The notes beneath the pieces are model-generated. The model was not told the DNA's origin. It worked only from the letters and a program-made list of their open reading frames with translations, and did not search any database. From Curvibacter sp. GWA2_64_110 (GTDB lineage: Bacteria; Pseudomonadota; Gammaproteobacteria; Burkholderiales; Burkholderiaceae_C), in assembly GCA_001797315.1 (NCBI GenBank), contig MGPC01000031.1, positions 164,164 through 228,163 of the forward strand: 64,000 bases of DNA, in the 5' to 3' direction. A program made the position numbers and the translations under genes. Below are positions 46,101 through 56,931 of this stretch, one piece after another. Position 1 is the first letter of the stretch. The number at the start of each line of letters is the position of its first letter.

Positions 46101-46262
46101 ATCGGCTGGGTGATCGTGGGCGGCATGACGCTGGGCACGCTGCTCACCATCTTCGTGGTGCCGACCATGTACACCCTGCTGGCGCGCCAGCACGCGCCGG
46201 GCGCCAACAAGCAGGCGGTGGCGGACGAGGTGCCGGCCTCCGAAGCACTGGTGTCGAAGTAA
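43173..46262 (+). CDS. RND multidrug efflux transporter permease
   Basis: 1029 residues, the normal size for the AcrB/MexB superfamily. It has twelve membrane spans in two halves with two large periplasmic loops. The proton-relay aspartate pair lies in AIGLVVDDAIVVLENIYRHI. It begins MQLPEIAIRRPVFATVLSLL, typical of HAE1-type pumps. It pairs with the adaptor upstream; no TolC-type outer-membrane gene is in the window, so it probably recruits one from elsewhere. Substrates are not predictable. Confidence 0.93.
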   Translation: MQLPEIAIRRPVFATVLSLLVLLIGAVSFTKLPVREYPKIDEPVVTVNVRYAGASAEVVESQVAKPLEDSIAGIDAVDVITSISRAEQAQITVRFRLEKDADAAAAEVRDRTARVRNKLPQAIEEPVIAKVEADAFPVIWLAFSSDTLNALEINELVNRVVKPRLQTVTGAADVRIFGERKFAMRVWLDPDRLAAYKLTTQDAEDAIRRSNLEVPAGRIESRQREFSVTSNTDLRSPAQFGEIVIKTVNGFPVKLRDVARIEEGAAEERTSVRLNGRPAISAGVIRQATANPLDLSRGVREMLPKLKADLPPGISIDVANDNSVFIDRSVKNVYKTIAEAVVLVALVIFVFLRTVRASIIPIVTIPVSLIGTFALMALAGFTVNTLTLLALVLAIGLVVDDAIVVLENIYRHIEEGLDPFSAAIKGAREVGFAVVAMTLTLAAVYAPLAFTPGRTGRLFIEFALALAGAVVVSGFIALTLSPMMCSQLLRHNAKPWFFDRWMEKGLTALTDGYEHLLRRVLRTRWVVLLVMVGVGLAIWTILPGMKRELAPLEDRGVILNIVNAPDGATMAYTDKYASAIERIGSGYKEFDRIFVVTGNPTVSQSNVFLRAVDWDLRQRTTLEMAREMQPRINALPGVSAFPITPPSLGQGFRERPVNFVILTSDSYENLSQTARQFLEEIGKNPGFLTPDVDLRLNKPELKIDVDREKASDLGIGVDVVARAIETMLGGRTVTRYKRESDQYDVIVQTQSLGRDTPDDIERIFVRGRNDTMIPLASLVKVREAVAPRELNHFSQRRAVTITANLAPNYSLGEALDFLDQVGAKVLKPGYTTDVNGTSREFRSSQGSLTIVFILALLFIFLVLAAQFESFIDPFVIMLSVPLSMIGALLALKISNGSLNVYSQIGLITLVGLITKHGILIVEFANQMREQGMDMLEAVVKAASQRLRPILMTTGAMVLGAVPLALSHGAGAESRIQIGWVIVGGMTLGTLLTIFVVPTMYTLLARQHAPGANKQAVADEVPASEALVSK

Positions 46263-46276
46263 GGTTCTGGCCGTCC

Positions 46277-48805
46277 ATGATCACGCATGAGGTCACAGCG
46301 TCCGGCCTGAACAGTGCCGAGGCGGCCCGGCGCCTGGCAGAAGACGGTCCCAATGGTTTGCCTGGCGGCGGTGCCCGTACCTGGCGCCACATCGTGGTGG
46401 AGACCGTGCGCGAGCCCATGTTCGCACTGCTGCTGGTCGCGGCCTGTCTGTACCTGGTCCTGGGGGACTTGCAGGAAAGCCTGAGCCTGGCGGTGATGGT
46501 GCTGGTGGTGCTGGGGCTCACGCTGTACCAGGAAGGCAAGACCGAGCGCGCCATCCAGGCCCTGCGTGACCTGTCCAGCCCGCGTGCCCGCGTCATCCGT
46601 GATGGCCGCCAGCAACACATTGCCGGTATCGAGCTGGTGTGCGGCGACCTCATGCTGCTGGCCGAGGGCGACCGCGTGGCCGCGGATGCCGAGTTGCTGT
46701 CGGGCGGTGAACTGCAGGTGGACGAATCCTTGCTCACCGGCGAGTCGGTGCCGGTGCGCAAGCTGGCCGGGGCCAGTTCGGCGCTTGCCGCCCCTGGCGA
46801 GGAGACGTCGGCAACGCTTTACGCCGGCACCCTGGTGGTACAGGGGCAAGGCATGGCACGGGTCACGGCAACTGGCGCACGCAGCCAGATGGGACAGATC
46901 GGCACGGCCTTGCAGACCGTGCAGGCGGAGGAATCGCCGCTGCGCCGGCAGACCAACCGGCTGGTGCGCCGGCTGGCCTGGATCGGCCTGTTCTTGAGTC
47001 TGCTGCTGGTGCTGATCCAGGGGGCCATGCACGGTGACTGGCTGCAGGCGCTGCTGGCTGGGATTGCCCTGGCCATCGCCATGCTGCCGGAAGAGTTCAC
47101 GGTGGTGCTGACCGTGCTGCCGGCGCTTGGTGCCTGGCGCCTGTCACGCGAGCAGGTGCTGACGCGCCGCATCGCGGCCATCGAGACGCTGGGCGCGACG
47201 TCGGTGCTGTGCGTGGACAAGACCGGCACCCTGACCGTCAACCGCATGCGCGTGGCGCACCTGTATGCCAACGGACGCGATGTGGCGCTGGACGAGGTGC
47301 AGAGCACCGAGCTGGCCGAGAACTTTCATGCCGTGGTCGAGTTCGCCATCCTGGCCAGCCAGGCCGACCCCGTGGATCCGATGGAGCAGGCGTTTCATCG
47401 CCTGGGTCTGCAGTTCCTGGCGCAGACCGAGCACCTGCATCGCGACTGGACGCTGGCGCAAGAGTACGGCCTGACGCCCGAGCTGCGTGCCATGGCGCGG
47501 GTCTGGAAGGCGGTGGAGGGCGAGGCTCACGTGGTGGCAGCCAAGGGGGCGTCAGAAGCCATCATGGATCTGTGCCACCTGGATGCCGTGCGCCAGCAGG
47601 CCATTCAGGTGGCGGCCGATGCCATGGCGGCACGCGGCCTGCGCGTGCTGGCGGTGGCGCGTGCGCGTTTTGCCGGGCCGCCCTGGCCAGCGCAGGAGCA
47701 TGACTTCAATTTCGAATTCGTTGGCTTGCTCGGTTTGGCTGACCCCTTGCGCGAGGAAATTCCGCAGGCCATGCACGAATGCCATGCCGCTGGCATCCGG
47801 GTGGTGATGATCACCGGCGACTATCCGGTGACCGCGCAAGCCATTGCCCGCCGGGCCGGCCTGCCGGCCGAGGTCGTGCTGAGCGGCGATGAGATGGCCA
47901 GCCTCAGCGATGCCGAACTGCAGCGGCGCCTGCGCACGGTGAGCATCTGCGCGCGCATTGCGCCGTCACAGAAGCTGCGCATCGTGCAGGCCTTGCAGGC
48001 CGATGGCGCGGTGGTGGCCATGACCGGTGACGGCGTCAATGATGCGCCGGCGCTCAAGGCCGCGCACGTGGGCGTGGCCATGGGCGGGCGCGGCACCGAC
48101 GTGGCGCGCGAAGCGGCGGCCATCGTGCTGCTGGACGACAACTTTGCCTCCATCGTGCGCGCCGTGCGGCTGGGGCGGCGCATCTTCGACAACCTGCGCA
48201 AGTCCATGTCCTACATCCTGGCAGTGCATGTGCCGATTGCCGGCATGGCGCTGTTGCCACTGCTGCTGGGCTGGCCGATCGTGCTGTACCCCATGCACAT
48301 CGCGTTGCTGGAGCTGGCGATCGACCCGGCCTGTTCCATGGTGTTCGAAAACGAGCCTGCCGACAGCGACGTCATGCAACGTCCGCCGCGCGACCCGCAG
48401 GCACCGCTGTTCGCCGGCCGCACCCTGCTGCTGGCCCTGTTGCACGGCCTGGGGGTGCTGGCGGTGGTGATGGGGGCGCAAGTCTGGGGCGCCCATCATC
48501 TGGGCGAGACCCAGGCACGGGCGCTTTCGTTCACCACCCTGGTGCTGGGCAATCTGGCGCTGATCTTCTCCAACCGCGCCGGTCCGGGCGGTCTGCTGGC
48601 TTCGCTCAAGGTGCCCAACCGCACCCTGTGGTGGGTCTGCGGCCTGACGCTGGGGCTGCTGGCGCTGGCACTCTACTTGCCACCGCTGGCCCGGGTGCTG
48701 CACATGGCGGCGTTGCCAGTCGGGTTGCTGGCCTTGGCGCTGGTTGCCGCCGGTGCGAGCCTGGTGTGGTTTGAGCTGCTGAAGTGGGGTTCGCGCCGGA
48801 TCTGA
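46277..48805 (+). CDS. P-type cation-transporting ATPase (P2-like)
   Basis: 842 residues. Actuator motif LLTGESVPV, phosphorylation motif DKTGTLT (Asp314), nucleotide-binding KGASEA, and hinge TGDGVNDAPALKAAHVGVAM are intact. The transmembrane-4 motif reads LPEEFTVVLT instead of the PEGLP of Ca2+ pumps. The N-terminal cation-ATPase domain is short. It starts 14 bases after the RND gene and may be co-transcribed. Transported ion unknown; Ca2+, Mg2+, Mn2+ or H+ are possible. Confidence 0.88.
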   Translation: MITHEVTASGLNSAEAARRLAEDGPNGLPGGGARTWRHIVVETVREPMFALLLVAACLYLVLGDLQESLSLAVMVLVVLGLTLYQEGKTERAIQALRDLSSPRARVIRDGRQQHIAGIELVCGDLMLLAEGDRVAADAELLSGGELQVDESLLTGESVPVRKLAGASSALAAPGEETSATLYAGTLVVQGQGMARVTATGARSQMGQIGTALQTVQAEESPLRRQTNRLVRRLAWIGLFLSLLLVLIQGAMHGDWLQALLAGIALAIAMLPEEFTVVLTVLPALGAWRLSREQVLTRRIAAIETLGATSVLCVDKTGTLTVNRMRVAHLYANGRDVALDEVQSTELAENFHAVVEFAILASQADPVDPMEQAFHRLGLQFLAQTEHLHRDWTLAQEYGLTPELRAMARVWKAVEGEAHVVAAKGASEAIMDLCHLDAVRQQAIQVAADAMAARGLRVLAVARARFAGPPWPAQEHDFNFEFVGLLGLADPLREEIPQAMHECHAAGIRVVMITGDYPVTAQAIARRAGLPAEVVLSGDEMASLSDAELQRRLRTVSICARIAPSQKLRIVQALQADGAVVAMTGDGVNDAPALKAAHVGVAMGGRGTDVAREAAAIVLLDDNFASIVRAVRLGRRIFDNLRKSMSYILAVHVPIAGMALLPLLLGWPIVLYPMHIALLELAIDPACSMVFENEPADSDVMQRPPRDPQAPLFAGRTLLLALLHGLGVLAVVMGAQVWGAHHLGETQARALSFTTLVLGNLALIFSNRAGPGGLLASLKVPNRTLWWVCGLTLGLLALALYLPPLARVLHMAALPVGLLALALVAAGASLVWFELLKWGSRRI

Positions 48806-48814
48806 ATCTGAGTT

Positions 48815-50080
<1,266 letters not shown>

Positions 50081-50098
50081 GCGCGAAGTGTCAGGTGA

Positions 50099-50722
50099 TC
50101 AGGAGTTTTCCAGTTGCTGGAGTTCGGCCAAGGTGTTGGCATTGGAAAAAGCCAATGGGTCGTCACCGGGCAGGTCGAAGGGTACGACCACTGTCTTGTG
50201 CCCCGCCGTCCAGGCGTCGATCTTGCGGCCGCCCTTGTGGGTGAAGTCGACCAGGCTTTCCAGCAGCGTCACCCGCAGCAGGCAGAACACCGGCTGGGGG
50301 CGCACCTGGCTCTGGCCATCCTGGCCGCTTTCCGGCGCGGCGGCCATGGCGATTTCGGCGTCGTCGCGCTCCAGCGCCTCGGCCAGGCGTGGCACCAGGT
50401 CGAGCGGGAAGCGTGGCGTGTCGCACGGGACCGTGACCAGGAAGGGGGTCTCACAACGCTCCAACCCGGTCAGGAAGCCGGCCAGCGGCCCGGCGTAGTC
50501 GGCCAGCCCATCGGGCCAGACCGGCACGCCGAAGGACTCGTAGGCCGCCAGGTTGCGGTTCGCATTGATGATGACCTGGCCTACCTGCAATTGCAGCCGC
50601 AGCAGGGTGTGCAGGGCCATGGGCATGCCGTTGAGATTCTGCAGGCCCTTGTCCACGCCGCCCATGCGGCTGCCGCGCCCGCCGGCCAGGATCAGGCCCG
50701 TAATTTCTTGCGTATCAATCAT
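50099..50722 (-). CDS. mobA: Molybdenum cofactor guanylyltransferase MobA
   Basis: 207 residues. Transfers GMP from GTP to molybdenum cofactor to make MGD. The nucleotidyltransferase signature [18 protein letters not shown] (about 10-27) and the [12 protein letters not shown] metal-binding segment are clear. Its presence implies enzymes of the DMSO-reductase family in this organism. It lies between moaA and moeA; a repeat separates it from moaA. Confidence 0.95.
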   Translation of the reverse strand: MIDTQEITGLILAGGRGSRMGGVDKGLQNLNGMPMALHTLLRLQLQVGQVIINANRNLAAYESFGVPVWPDGLADYAGPLAGFLTGLERCETPFLVTVPCDTPRFPLDLVPRLAEALERDDAEIAMAAAPESGQDGQSQVRPQPVFCLLRVTLLESLVDFTHKGGRKIDAWTAGHKTVVVPFDLPGDDPLAFSNANTLAELQQLENS

Positions 50723-50754
50723 TTACCAGTCTCGTCAAGGAAAACAATGTTTTG

Positions 50755-50799
50755 CCGCCGGGCCGTCCCAAGGCAAAATGCGGCCCCCTCGGGGGGCAG
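50755..50799. repeat. Dispersed intergenic repeat, copy 2
   Basis: On the minus strand this reads CTGCCCCCCGAGGGGGC followed shortly by CCTTGGGACGGCCCGGCGG. Apart from a few bases it matches 18082-18124. It lies in the moaA-mobA gap and includes a CCCCCTCGGGGGG hairpin that could affect downstream expression in the operon. Confidence 0.6.
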
Positions 50800-50838
50800 G
50801 AAGTCACACACAGTGGGCGACCGTGGGGGCCACATGCG

Positions 50839-51990
50839 CTAGCCTCCGATGTAGCTCATCTCGACGCGCCGCTGGGGTGTGTTGCCAGTGTCGGGCGGCT
50901 GGGCGGCGCGCAACTCGGAATAACGGTCGTCGCGGGCGCCCCAGATGTGACCGATGGCCGAGATGATGTCGACATCGCTGGCATTGCCGCGGAGCAGGCT
51001 GCGCAGGTCGTGGCCCTGGGTGGCAAACAAGCACAGGTAGAGCCGGCCTTCGGTGGAGAGGCGGGCCCGGTTGCAGTCGCCACAGAAAGCGTGGGTCACG
51101 CTGCTGATGACGCCGATCTCGCCGGCGGCCGCGTCGTGGTTGCCTTCAGCGTCGGCGAAACCCCAGCGCTCGGCGGTCTCACCGGGGGCGCTGGGTTCCA
51201 GCTGTACCAGCGGCATCTCGGCCTGGATCAGCTTGACGACCTCGGCCGAGGGCAGCACCTCGTCCATGCGCCAGCCGTTGGTGGCGCCGACGTCCATGTA
51301 CTCGATGAAGCGCAGCACCATGCCGGAACCTTTGAAATGCCGCACCATGGGCAGGATTTCATGCTCGTTGGTGCCGCGCTTGACCACCATGTTGATCTTG
51401 ATCGGCCCCAGGCCGGCCGCCTTGGCCGCTTCGATGCCGGTCAGCACGTCGGCGACCGGGAAATCGACATCGTTCATGCGGCGGAATACCGCGTCGTCCA
51501 GTCCGTCCAGGCTGACGGTGATGCGCCGCAGGCCGGCGTCTTTCAGTGCCTGGGCCTTGCGCGTCAGCAGCGAACCGTTGGTGGTGAGGGTCAGGTCGAG
51601 TGGTTCGCCGTCCACGGTGCGCAGGGCGGCGAGCTGTTCGATCAGGATTTCGATGTTCTTGCGCAGCAGCGGCTCGCCGCCGGTCAGGCGAATCTTGCGC
51701 ACACCGTGCGCCGCGAACAGCCGCGCCACACGGGTGATCTCTTCGAAGCTCAGCAGGGCGCTGTGCGGCAGGTATGGGTAGTCCTTGTCGAAAATGTCCT
51801 TCGGCATGCAGTAATTGCAGCGGAAATTGCAGCGGTCGGTGACGCTGATGCGCAGGTCGCGCAGCGGCCGGCCCAGGCGGTCGGCCAGCAAGCCATTGGC
51901 CGCCATGCGGCTGGCCGGGTCAAAGGCGGCGGCAGGGGCGTTCAGCGTGGGAATACGCTGGTCGACCAGGGGAATGACGCGTTCGGACAT
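50839..51990 (-). CDS. moaA: GTP 3',8-cyclase MoaA
   Basis: 383 residues from ATG 51990; the frame extends upstream to 52119, into the TonB receptor gene. Radical-SAM enzyme for the first step of molybdenum cofactor synthesis. The N-terminal [4Fe-4S] motif is CNFRCNYC, the C-terminal cluster lies in [20 protein letters not shown], and the protein ends in the essential GG. It carries an N-terminal extension of about 40 residues before [15 protein letters not shown]. First gene of the Mo operon; divergent from the TonB receptor. Confidence 0.95.
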   Translation of the reverse strand: MSERVIPLVDQRIPTLNAPAAAFDPASRMAANGLLADRLGRPLRDLRISVTDRCNFRCNYCMPKDIFDKDYPYLPHSALLSFEEITRVARLFAAHGVRKIRLTGGEPLLRKNIEILIEQLAALRTVDGEPLDLTLTTNGSLLTRKAQALKDAGLRRITVSLDGLDDAVFRRMNDVDFPVADVLTGIEAAKAAGLGPIKINMVVKRGTNEHEILPMVRHFKGSGMVLRFIEYMDVGATNGWRMDEVLPSAEVVKLIQAEMPLVQLEPSAPGETAERWGFADAEGNHDAAAGEIGVISSVTHAFCGDCNRARLSTEGRLYLCLFATQGHDLRSLLRGNASDVDIISAIGHIWGARDDRYSELRAAQPPDTGNTPQRRVEMSYIGG

Positions 51991-52080
51991 ACCTTTATTG
52001 TCGCCTGTCCGGGAAGGCCCTGCAGACTGTGCAGAATCGGGGGCGGAAGCCCTAGAAATATCGTCGTTGCCGGAAACCCC

Positions 52081-54027
52081 ATGATTTGTCTGAAACGTCT
52101 GATTCAATTGCATTGCCAACTCTTCCTGCTCGGCCTGAGCCGGCTGGCCTGTGCCCAGGAGCTGGCGGCCGTATCCGAGAAGGACTATCTTGGCGAGGTG
52201 CCGGTTGTCCTGTCGGTATCGCGCCTGCCGCAGCGGCTGGATGAAACGCCGGGTTCGGTCACCATTCTTGACCGCCAGATGATCCGCATGAGCGGCGCGC
52301 GCGACGTGGCCGACCTGCTGCGCCTGGTGCCGGGCTTTCGCGTCAGCGCCTCATTCGAGAGCAACGCGCCGCAGGGCAGCTACCACAGCAGCCTGAGCGA
52401 CTATTCGAATCATGTGCAGGTGATGGTCGATGGCCGTTCCGTCTATTCGGCCTACATGCAGGGCGGTACCGGGGCCGGGCTGCAGACGGTGGCGATCGAG
52501 GACATCGAGCGCATCGAGGTGCTGCGTGGCTCCAATTCGGCCGCCTACGGTGCGCGCGCCTTTCTCGGCACCATCAACATCGTGACGCGGGACACGGTGG
52601 ATACCCAGGGCGTGCAGGCCCAGATCGCTTCGGGGGAGAACGGCATCCAGGATACGCTGGTGCGCCTGGGCTGGGGTGATGACCAGGCGCGTTTTCGGTT
52701 GACGGCCGACCGTCGTGCCGATCATGGCCTGAGCGGCGCCAGTGGCCCTGACCGGGTCAACCGGATCAATTTCCGGGCCGACTTGCGCGCGGGCCCCGCG
52801 GACCAGGTCGAATTGCGCGCCGGACAGTCGGTCATCGACGCCGGCGTCGGTTTTTCGGACCAGGCGGGCAACGACGTACGGACACGCACGATGGACACCT
52901 CTTTCGCCCAACTGGACTGGCGGCGCAGTCTGGGGCCGGACGAAGACCTGGCATTTCAGGTCTCGCATACCGCCGAGACCATCCGAGACCAATTCCCCTA
53001 TCGGTCGATTGCGGGGGTGACCATCAGTTTCGGTGGCCGCGCCAGCAACGACAACCTGATGCTGCAACACACCCTGCGCAAGGGCGCCGACTTGCGTCTG
53101 GTGTGGGGCGGGGAGCTGCGGCGCGAGAGTCTTGTTTCGCGTCCGCTCTACAACACCGATGCCGAGTTCGTGACGGACTTTGCGCGTTTGTTCGGCAATG
53201 CCGAGTGGCGCCTGCGCAAGGATCTTGTGCTCAATGCGGGCGGTATGTTCGAGCGCGGCAACATGAGCGGGGATCATCTGTCCCCGCGTGTGATGCTGAA
53301 CTGGCATCTTGCCGAAGGCCATACGCTGCGCTACGGCCTGACCCGGGCCATCCGGCCGCCGAGTACGTACGAGAAATCCGGCAATGTGCGCTACTACCTC
53401 AACGGCACGCTGCTTGACTCCACCACCGTGGCGCGCGGCAATGTCGGCCCTGAACTGGTGCTGTCGCGCGAGATCGGCTATCTGGGGGAGTTCCCCCGAT
53501 GGGGGCTGAACCTCGATGTGCGTGTTTTTGAGGAGGATGTCAGGGACTACATCAAGTCGTACAACTATGCCCTGCCGGGCAGTGGCGGCAACAATCAGGC
53601 GGTTGATTTCAGAAATGGCGAGAACTTCAACATCCATGGGGTCGAGTACCAGCTCAAATGGCAGCCCTGGCGCGACGGGCAGCTGGTGTTCAACCAGTCC
53701 CTGGTCGACAACAGCCAGTCGGTCAGCGGCACTTATCCTGCCCGGCCCTATCACAGCATGGGATTGATGTTCATGCAAAAACTGCCTCAAGGCATGGAGG
53801 CGAGTCTGATGTACCACCAGGTGGATGCCAGCCATTTTCCCGGTACCGATGCCCAGGCGCCGGCCATGAGCCGTACCGATCTGCGTCTGGCCAAGGCCTT
53901 GCGCCTGGGCAACCGGCGGGGCGAGGTCTCATTTGTCGTACAGAACCTGGGCCCGTCGTACCAGGACTTCATGCCCAGCTTCTATTTCCGCCATCAGGCC
54001 TACGTGATGCTCAAGCTGGAAAACTGA
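52081..54027 (+). CDS. TonB-dependent outer-membrane receptor
   Basis: About 648 residues from ATG 52081 (the frame is open far upstream, through moaA). A signal peptide ends near LACAQ. The plug domain (about 45-160) has the conserved [30 protein letters not shown] and [20 protein letters not shown], and is followed by a beta-barrel ending in the aromatic YVMLKLEN. It resembles the colicin I/vitamin B12 receptor group, but the ligand is unknown. A binding protein and a hybrid kinase follow with gaps of 10 and -4 bases, suggesting that the receptor serves a signalling module. Confidence 0.9.
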   Translation: MICLKRLIQLHCQLFLLGLSRLACAQELAAVSEKDYLGEVPVVLSVSRLPQRLDETPGSVTILDRQMIRMSGARDVADLLRLVPGFRVSASFESNAPQGSYHSSLSDYSNHVQVMVDGRSVYSAYMQGGTGAGLQTVAIEDIERIEVLRGSNSAAYGARAFLGTINIVTRDTVDTQGVQAQIASGENGIQDTLVRLGWGDDQARFRLTADRRADHGLSGASGPDRVNRINFRADLRAGPADQVELRAGQSVIDAGVGFSDQAGNDVRTRTMDTSFAQLDWRRSLGPDEDLAFQVSHTAETIRDQFPYRSIAGVTISFGGRASNDNLMLQHTLRKGADLRLVWGGELRRESLVSRPLYNTDAEFVTDFARLFGNAEWRLRKDLVLNAGGMFERGNMSGDHLSPRVMLNWHLAEGHTLRYGLTRAIRPPSTYEKSGNVRYYLNGTLLDSTTVARGNVGPELVLSREIGYLGEFPRWGLNLDVRVFEEDVRDYIKSYNYALPGSGGNNQAVDFRNGENFNIHGVEYQLKWQPWRDGQLVFNQSLVDNSQSVSGTYPARPYHSMGLMFMQKLPQGMEASLMYHQVDASHFPGTDAQAPAMSRTDLRLAKALRLGNRRGEVSFVVQNLGPSYQDFMPSFYFRHQAYVMLKLEN

Positions 54028-54037
54028 GCCCCGATCC

Positions 54038-54973
54038 ATGACCCTGTTGCTGCGGCGCTCGCTGTTGTTCTTTTTTCTGCTTTTCTGCGTGCTGGCTTCC
54101 TCCCGCGCAGCGGAGTGGGCCGTGGTCATTGTGAGCAGCGAGCGCAGCGCGGCCTACCAGGAGACGGCAGACGCGATGCTGGCTGAGCTGGTTCGCGGCG
54201 GTGTGGCGCGGCGCGATGTGCACCAGATGACGGTTGCCGAATGGAGTGCTGCAGGCGCGCCGGGCGCTCGCCTGTTCATCACCCTGGGACTGGATGCCGC
54301 GGGTGTCCTGGCGCGCAGCGAGGTCAGGACGCCGGTGTTATGCACTTTGCTGCCACTTGCGAGTTTTGAGCGCGTGCTGCGCGATAGCGGCCGCCGGGCT
54401 TCCAGCCAGTTCACGGCGCTCTATCTCAACCAGCCACTGGCCCGCCAGCTTGATCTGGCCCGGTTGGCCCTGCCGCAGGCGCGGCGCATCGGGGTGCTGT
54501 TGGGCGGCGAGTCGCTGGCACAGCGGTCGCAACTGGAAGATGCGGCCGAGACGCGGGGCCTGAAACTGGTGAGTGCCAAAGTGGCGCCCCAGGAGCCCGT
54601 TTTTAATGATCTGAAGAAAATTCTGGATGACGCGGACCTGCTGCTGGCGTTGGCCGACCCCCAGATCTACAACAGCAGCAGCATCCAGAACATCCTGCTG
54701 ACCTCGTTTCGTGCCCGGGTGCCGATGCTGGCATTTTCCCCGGCCTATGTGCGCGCAGGTGCCCTGCTGGCGGTGTATTCGACGCCGACCCAGATCGGGC
54801 AGCAGGCCGGCACGATGGCGCGCAGTTTTCTCCAGGGGCGGCCGCTCGGTATGCCGCAGTACCCGCAGGACTTCAGCGTCAGTGTCAATGAACACGTGGC
54901 CCGTTCGCTGGGTTTGAATCTGGAGCCACAAGCCCTGGCGGAACGCCTGCGGCGTCTGGAGAAGGGGCCATGA
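54038..54973 (+). CDS. ABC_sub_bind-type periplasmic binding protein without transporter
   Basis: 311 residues. A signal peptide (hydrophobic FFFLLFCVLASSRAAE) leads to a periplasmic-binding-protein fold of the ABC_sub_bind (PF04392-like) type, with LPQARRIGVLLGGES, ADLLLALADPQIYN and TPTQIGQQAGTMARSFLQG. No permease or ATPase gene is nearby. Instead its stop overlaps the start of a membrane hybrid kinase, so it more likely presents a ligand to that kinase than to a transporter. Ligand unknown. Confidence 0.83.
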   Translation: MTLLLRRSLLFFFLLFCVLASSRAAEWAVVIVSSERSAAYQETADAMLAELVRGGVARRDVHQMTVAEWSAAGAPGARLFITLGLDAAGVLARSEVRTPVLCTLLPLASFERVLRDSGRRASSQFTALYLNQPLARQLDLARLALPQARRIGVLLGGESLAQRSQLEDAAETRGLKLVSAKVAPQEPVFNDLKKILDDADLLLALADPQIYNSSSIQNILLTSFRARVPMLAFSPAYVRAGALLAVYSTPTQIGQQAGTMARSFLQGRPLGMPQYPQDFSVSVNEHVARSLGLNLEPQALAERLRRLEKGP

Positions 54974-56907
54974 AGTTCTTCGATATCCGAGACCGGGTGC
55001 TGCTGGCTGCCTTGCTGCCGGTGACGTTGGTGGCATTTTTGCTTTCGGCCGTTTTTCTGCTGGGGCGGGTTGGCGATCTCGACGAGGCGCATAGCCAGCG
55101 TGCCCGGTCGCTGGCACGCCAGGTGGCCAGTGCCAGCGAATACGGCATGTTTTCCGGCAACATCAGCAATTTGCAGGCGATTGCGGCAGGCGTCCTGCGC
55201 GAGCCGGATGTGCGTTCGGTGGTGATTCAGGATGCCCTGGGCGGTGTGCTGGCCCGGGCCGGCAAGGCCGGTTATGCCGGCTTGCCGCTGCTGGGTGACA
55301 GCGAGAGCGAGTGGAACGATGAAACCACACGCCACGACATGCTGGTCCAGCCGGTGACGGCGACGCCAGTCCGGCTCGACGACCTGTTCGATGGGGGCCG
55401 GCCAAGTGCCAAGGATACGCCCCAGGTGCTTGGCCATGTGGTGATCGAGATGTCGCGCCAGGCCGTGGTGTCCCGCGAGCGCGACATGCTGATGGCCGGT
55501 TTGGCGGTGACGCTGGGCGGCTTGCTGTTCGGCGGTTTCCTGGCGGTGCGCATCGGACGGGGCGTGATCGGCCCCATTCTGCGGGTGTCCGACATGATCG
55601 AGCGTCTCGGACGCGGGGAGCTTTCGGCGCGCGGGGAGGTGCAGCCGGACGACCCGCTGCGTGACTTGCAGCAGGGCCTGAACCAGATGGCTGAGCGCCT
55701 GAAACAAGGGCGCGACGAACTGGAGCGGCGGGTGGACCTGGCGACGCTGGAGTTGCGTGAAAAGAAGGAGGAGGCCGAGACCGCCACACTGGCCAAATCA
55801 CGTTTTCTGGCGGCAGCCAGCCACGACCTGCGTCAGCCGACCCATGCCCTGGGGATGTTCGTGGCGCGGCTGGCGCAACTGCCGCATGACGAGGAAACCC
55901 GGCATCTGATTGTCAATCTGGAGGCCTCGGTGCGCGCCATGCAGGACCTGCTCGATGCGCTGCTGGACATCTCCCGGCTCGATGCCGATGCCGTCAAAGT
56001 CAATCTGCGGGCGTTCCCGATGGCGGAGTTGCTGGAGCCGCTGCGCAGCAGTCTGATGCCGGTTGCCGCGGAAAAGGGACTGCGCTTGCGCATGCGCCCG
56101 AGCCAGGCCTGGGTGATGAGCGATCCGATCCTGCTCAGCCGCATCCTGCTGAATTTGGTGAGCAACGCCTTGCGCTATACGCGCCAGGGCGGCGTCTTGG
56201 TGGCGTGCCGCCCAAGTCGCGGCGGCAGCCACTTGCGTATCGAAGTCTGGGACAGCGGCATCGGCATTCCCTCCGAGCACCAGGAGGACATTTTCAAGGA
56301 GTTTTTCCAGATCGCGAACCCGGAGCGCGACCGCAACAAGGGGCTGGGTCTGGGGCTGAACATCGTTGACCGTACGGCGAAGCTGCTGGGCTGCCCGCTG
56401 CGGCTGAAATCCATTCCCGGGCGGGGGACGCGCTTCAGCATCGAGATTCCCACCGCATTACCCGGTAACCCGCGGGTGACGCTCGCGTCGCCTGACATCA
56501 TGCCGTCCGGTGAGTTGAACGGGTTGCAGGTGCTGGTCATTGAGGACGACAGTGCCTCGGCGCAGGCACTTTCCGGCTTGCTGGAGTCCTGGGGCTGTAC
56601 CGTGGTCGCCGTTGAAGGGCTGCAGGGCGCATTGTCGGCCGTTCCCGCCACGTTCGAACCGCAGGTCATCCTCAGCGACTACCGGCTGCGCAATGGCGAG
56701 AGCGGCATGGAGACGCTCCATCGCCTGCGCACGGTCCTGGGACGCCAGTTGCCGGCCTGTCTCATGAGCGGGGATACCGATCCGGCGTTGATGCAGGCTT
56801 GCCGCGACGCCGGCCTGCCCCTGCTGCACAAACCGGTGCGGCCGGCCAAGCTGCGTACCCTGCTGCGCCGTCTGGCGCATGGCGACGGCATGCCGGGGGC
56901 GGTTTAG
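54970..56907 (+). CDS. Membrane hybrid histidine kinase of the TonB/binding-protein module
   Basis: 645 residues. Transmembrane segments at about 10-35 and 175-200 enclose a periplasmic domain of roughly 135 residues. HAMP (about 200-250) and a coiled coil precede HisKA with His285 in AAASHDLRQPTHALGMF, a variant H-box typical of NahK-like kinases. HATPase_c has NLVSNALRYT, DSGIGI and KGLGLGLNIV. A C-terminal receiver carries Asp570 in ILSDYRLRNGESG. It overlaps the binding-protein gene by ATGA. The convergent LuxR-type regulator is the likely partner. Confidence 0.92.
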   Translation: MKFFDIRDRVLLAALLPVTLVAFLLSAVFLLGRVGDLDEAHSQRARSLARQVASASEYGMFSGNISNLQAIAAGVLREPDVRSVVIQDALGGVLARAGKAGYAGLPLLGDSESEWNDETTRHDMLVQPVTATPVRLDDLFDGGRPSAKDTPQVLGHVVIEMSRQAVVSRERDMLMAGLAVTLGGLLFGGFLAVRIGRGVIGPILRVSDMIERLGRGELSARGEVQPDDPLRDLQQGLNQMAERLKQGRDELERRVDLATLELREKKEEAETATLAKSRFLAAASHDLRQPTHALGMFVARLAQLPHDEETRHLIVNLEASVRAMQDLLDALLDISRLDADAVKVNLRAFPMAELLEPLRSSLMPVAAEKGLRLRMRPSQAWVMSDPILLSRILLNLVSNALRYTRQGGVLVACRPSRGGSHLRIEVWDSGIGIPSEHQEDIFKEFFQIANPERDRNKGLGLGLNIVDRTAKLLGCPLRLKSIPGRGTRFSIEIPTALPGNPRVTLASPDIMPSGELNGLQVLVIEDDSASAQALSGLLESWGCTVVAVEGLQGALSAVPATFEPQVILSDYRLRNGESGMETLHRLRTVLGRQLPACLMSGDTDPALMQACRDAGLPLLHKPVRPAKLRTLLRRLAHGDGMPGAV

Positions 56908-56931
56908 GGGGTGTTGGTTCCCATCGCCGCT

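Noticed and set aside
50752..52080. Long plus-strand open frame antisense to moaA, in frame with the TonB receptor
   Set aside because: It is the antisense shadow of moaA; the receptor signal peptide begins at ATG 52081.
51991..52080. Molybdenum-cofactor or cobalamin riboswitch in the moaA/TonB gap
   Set aside because: The 90-base gap is too short and shows none of the conserved elements of either riboswitch.
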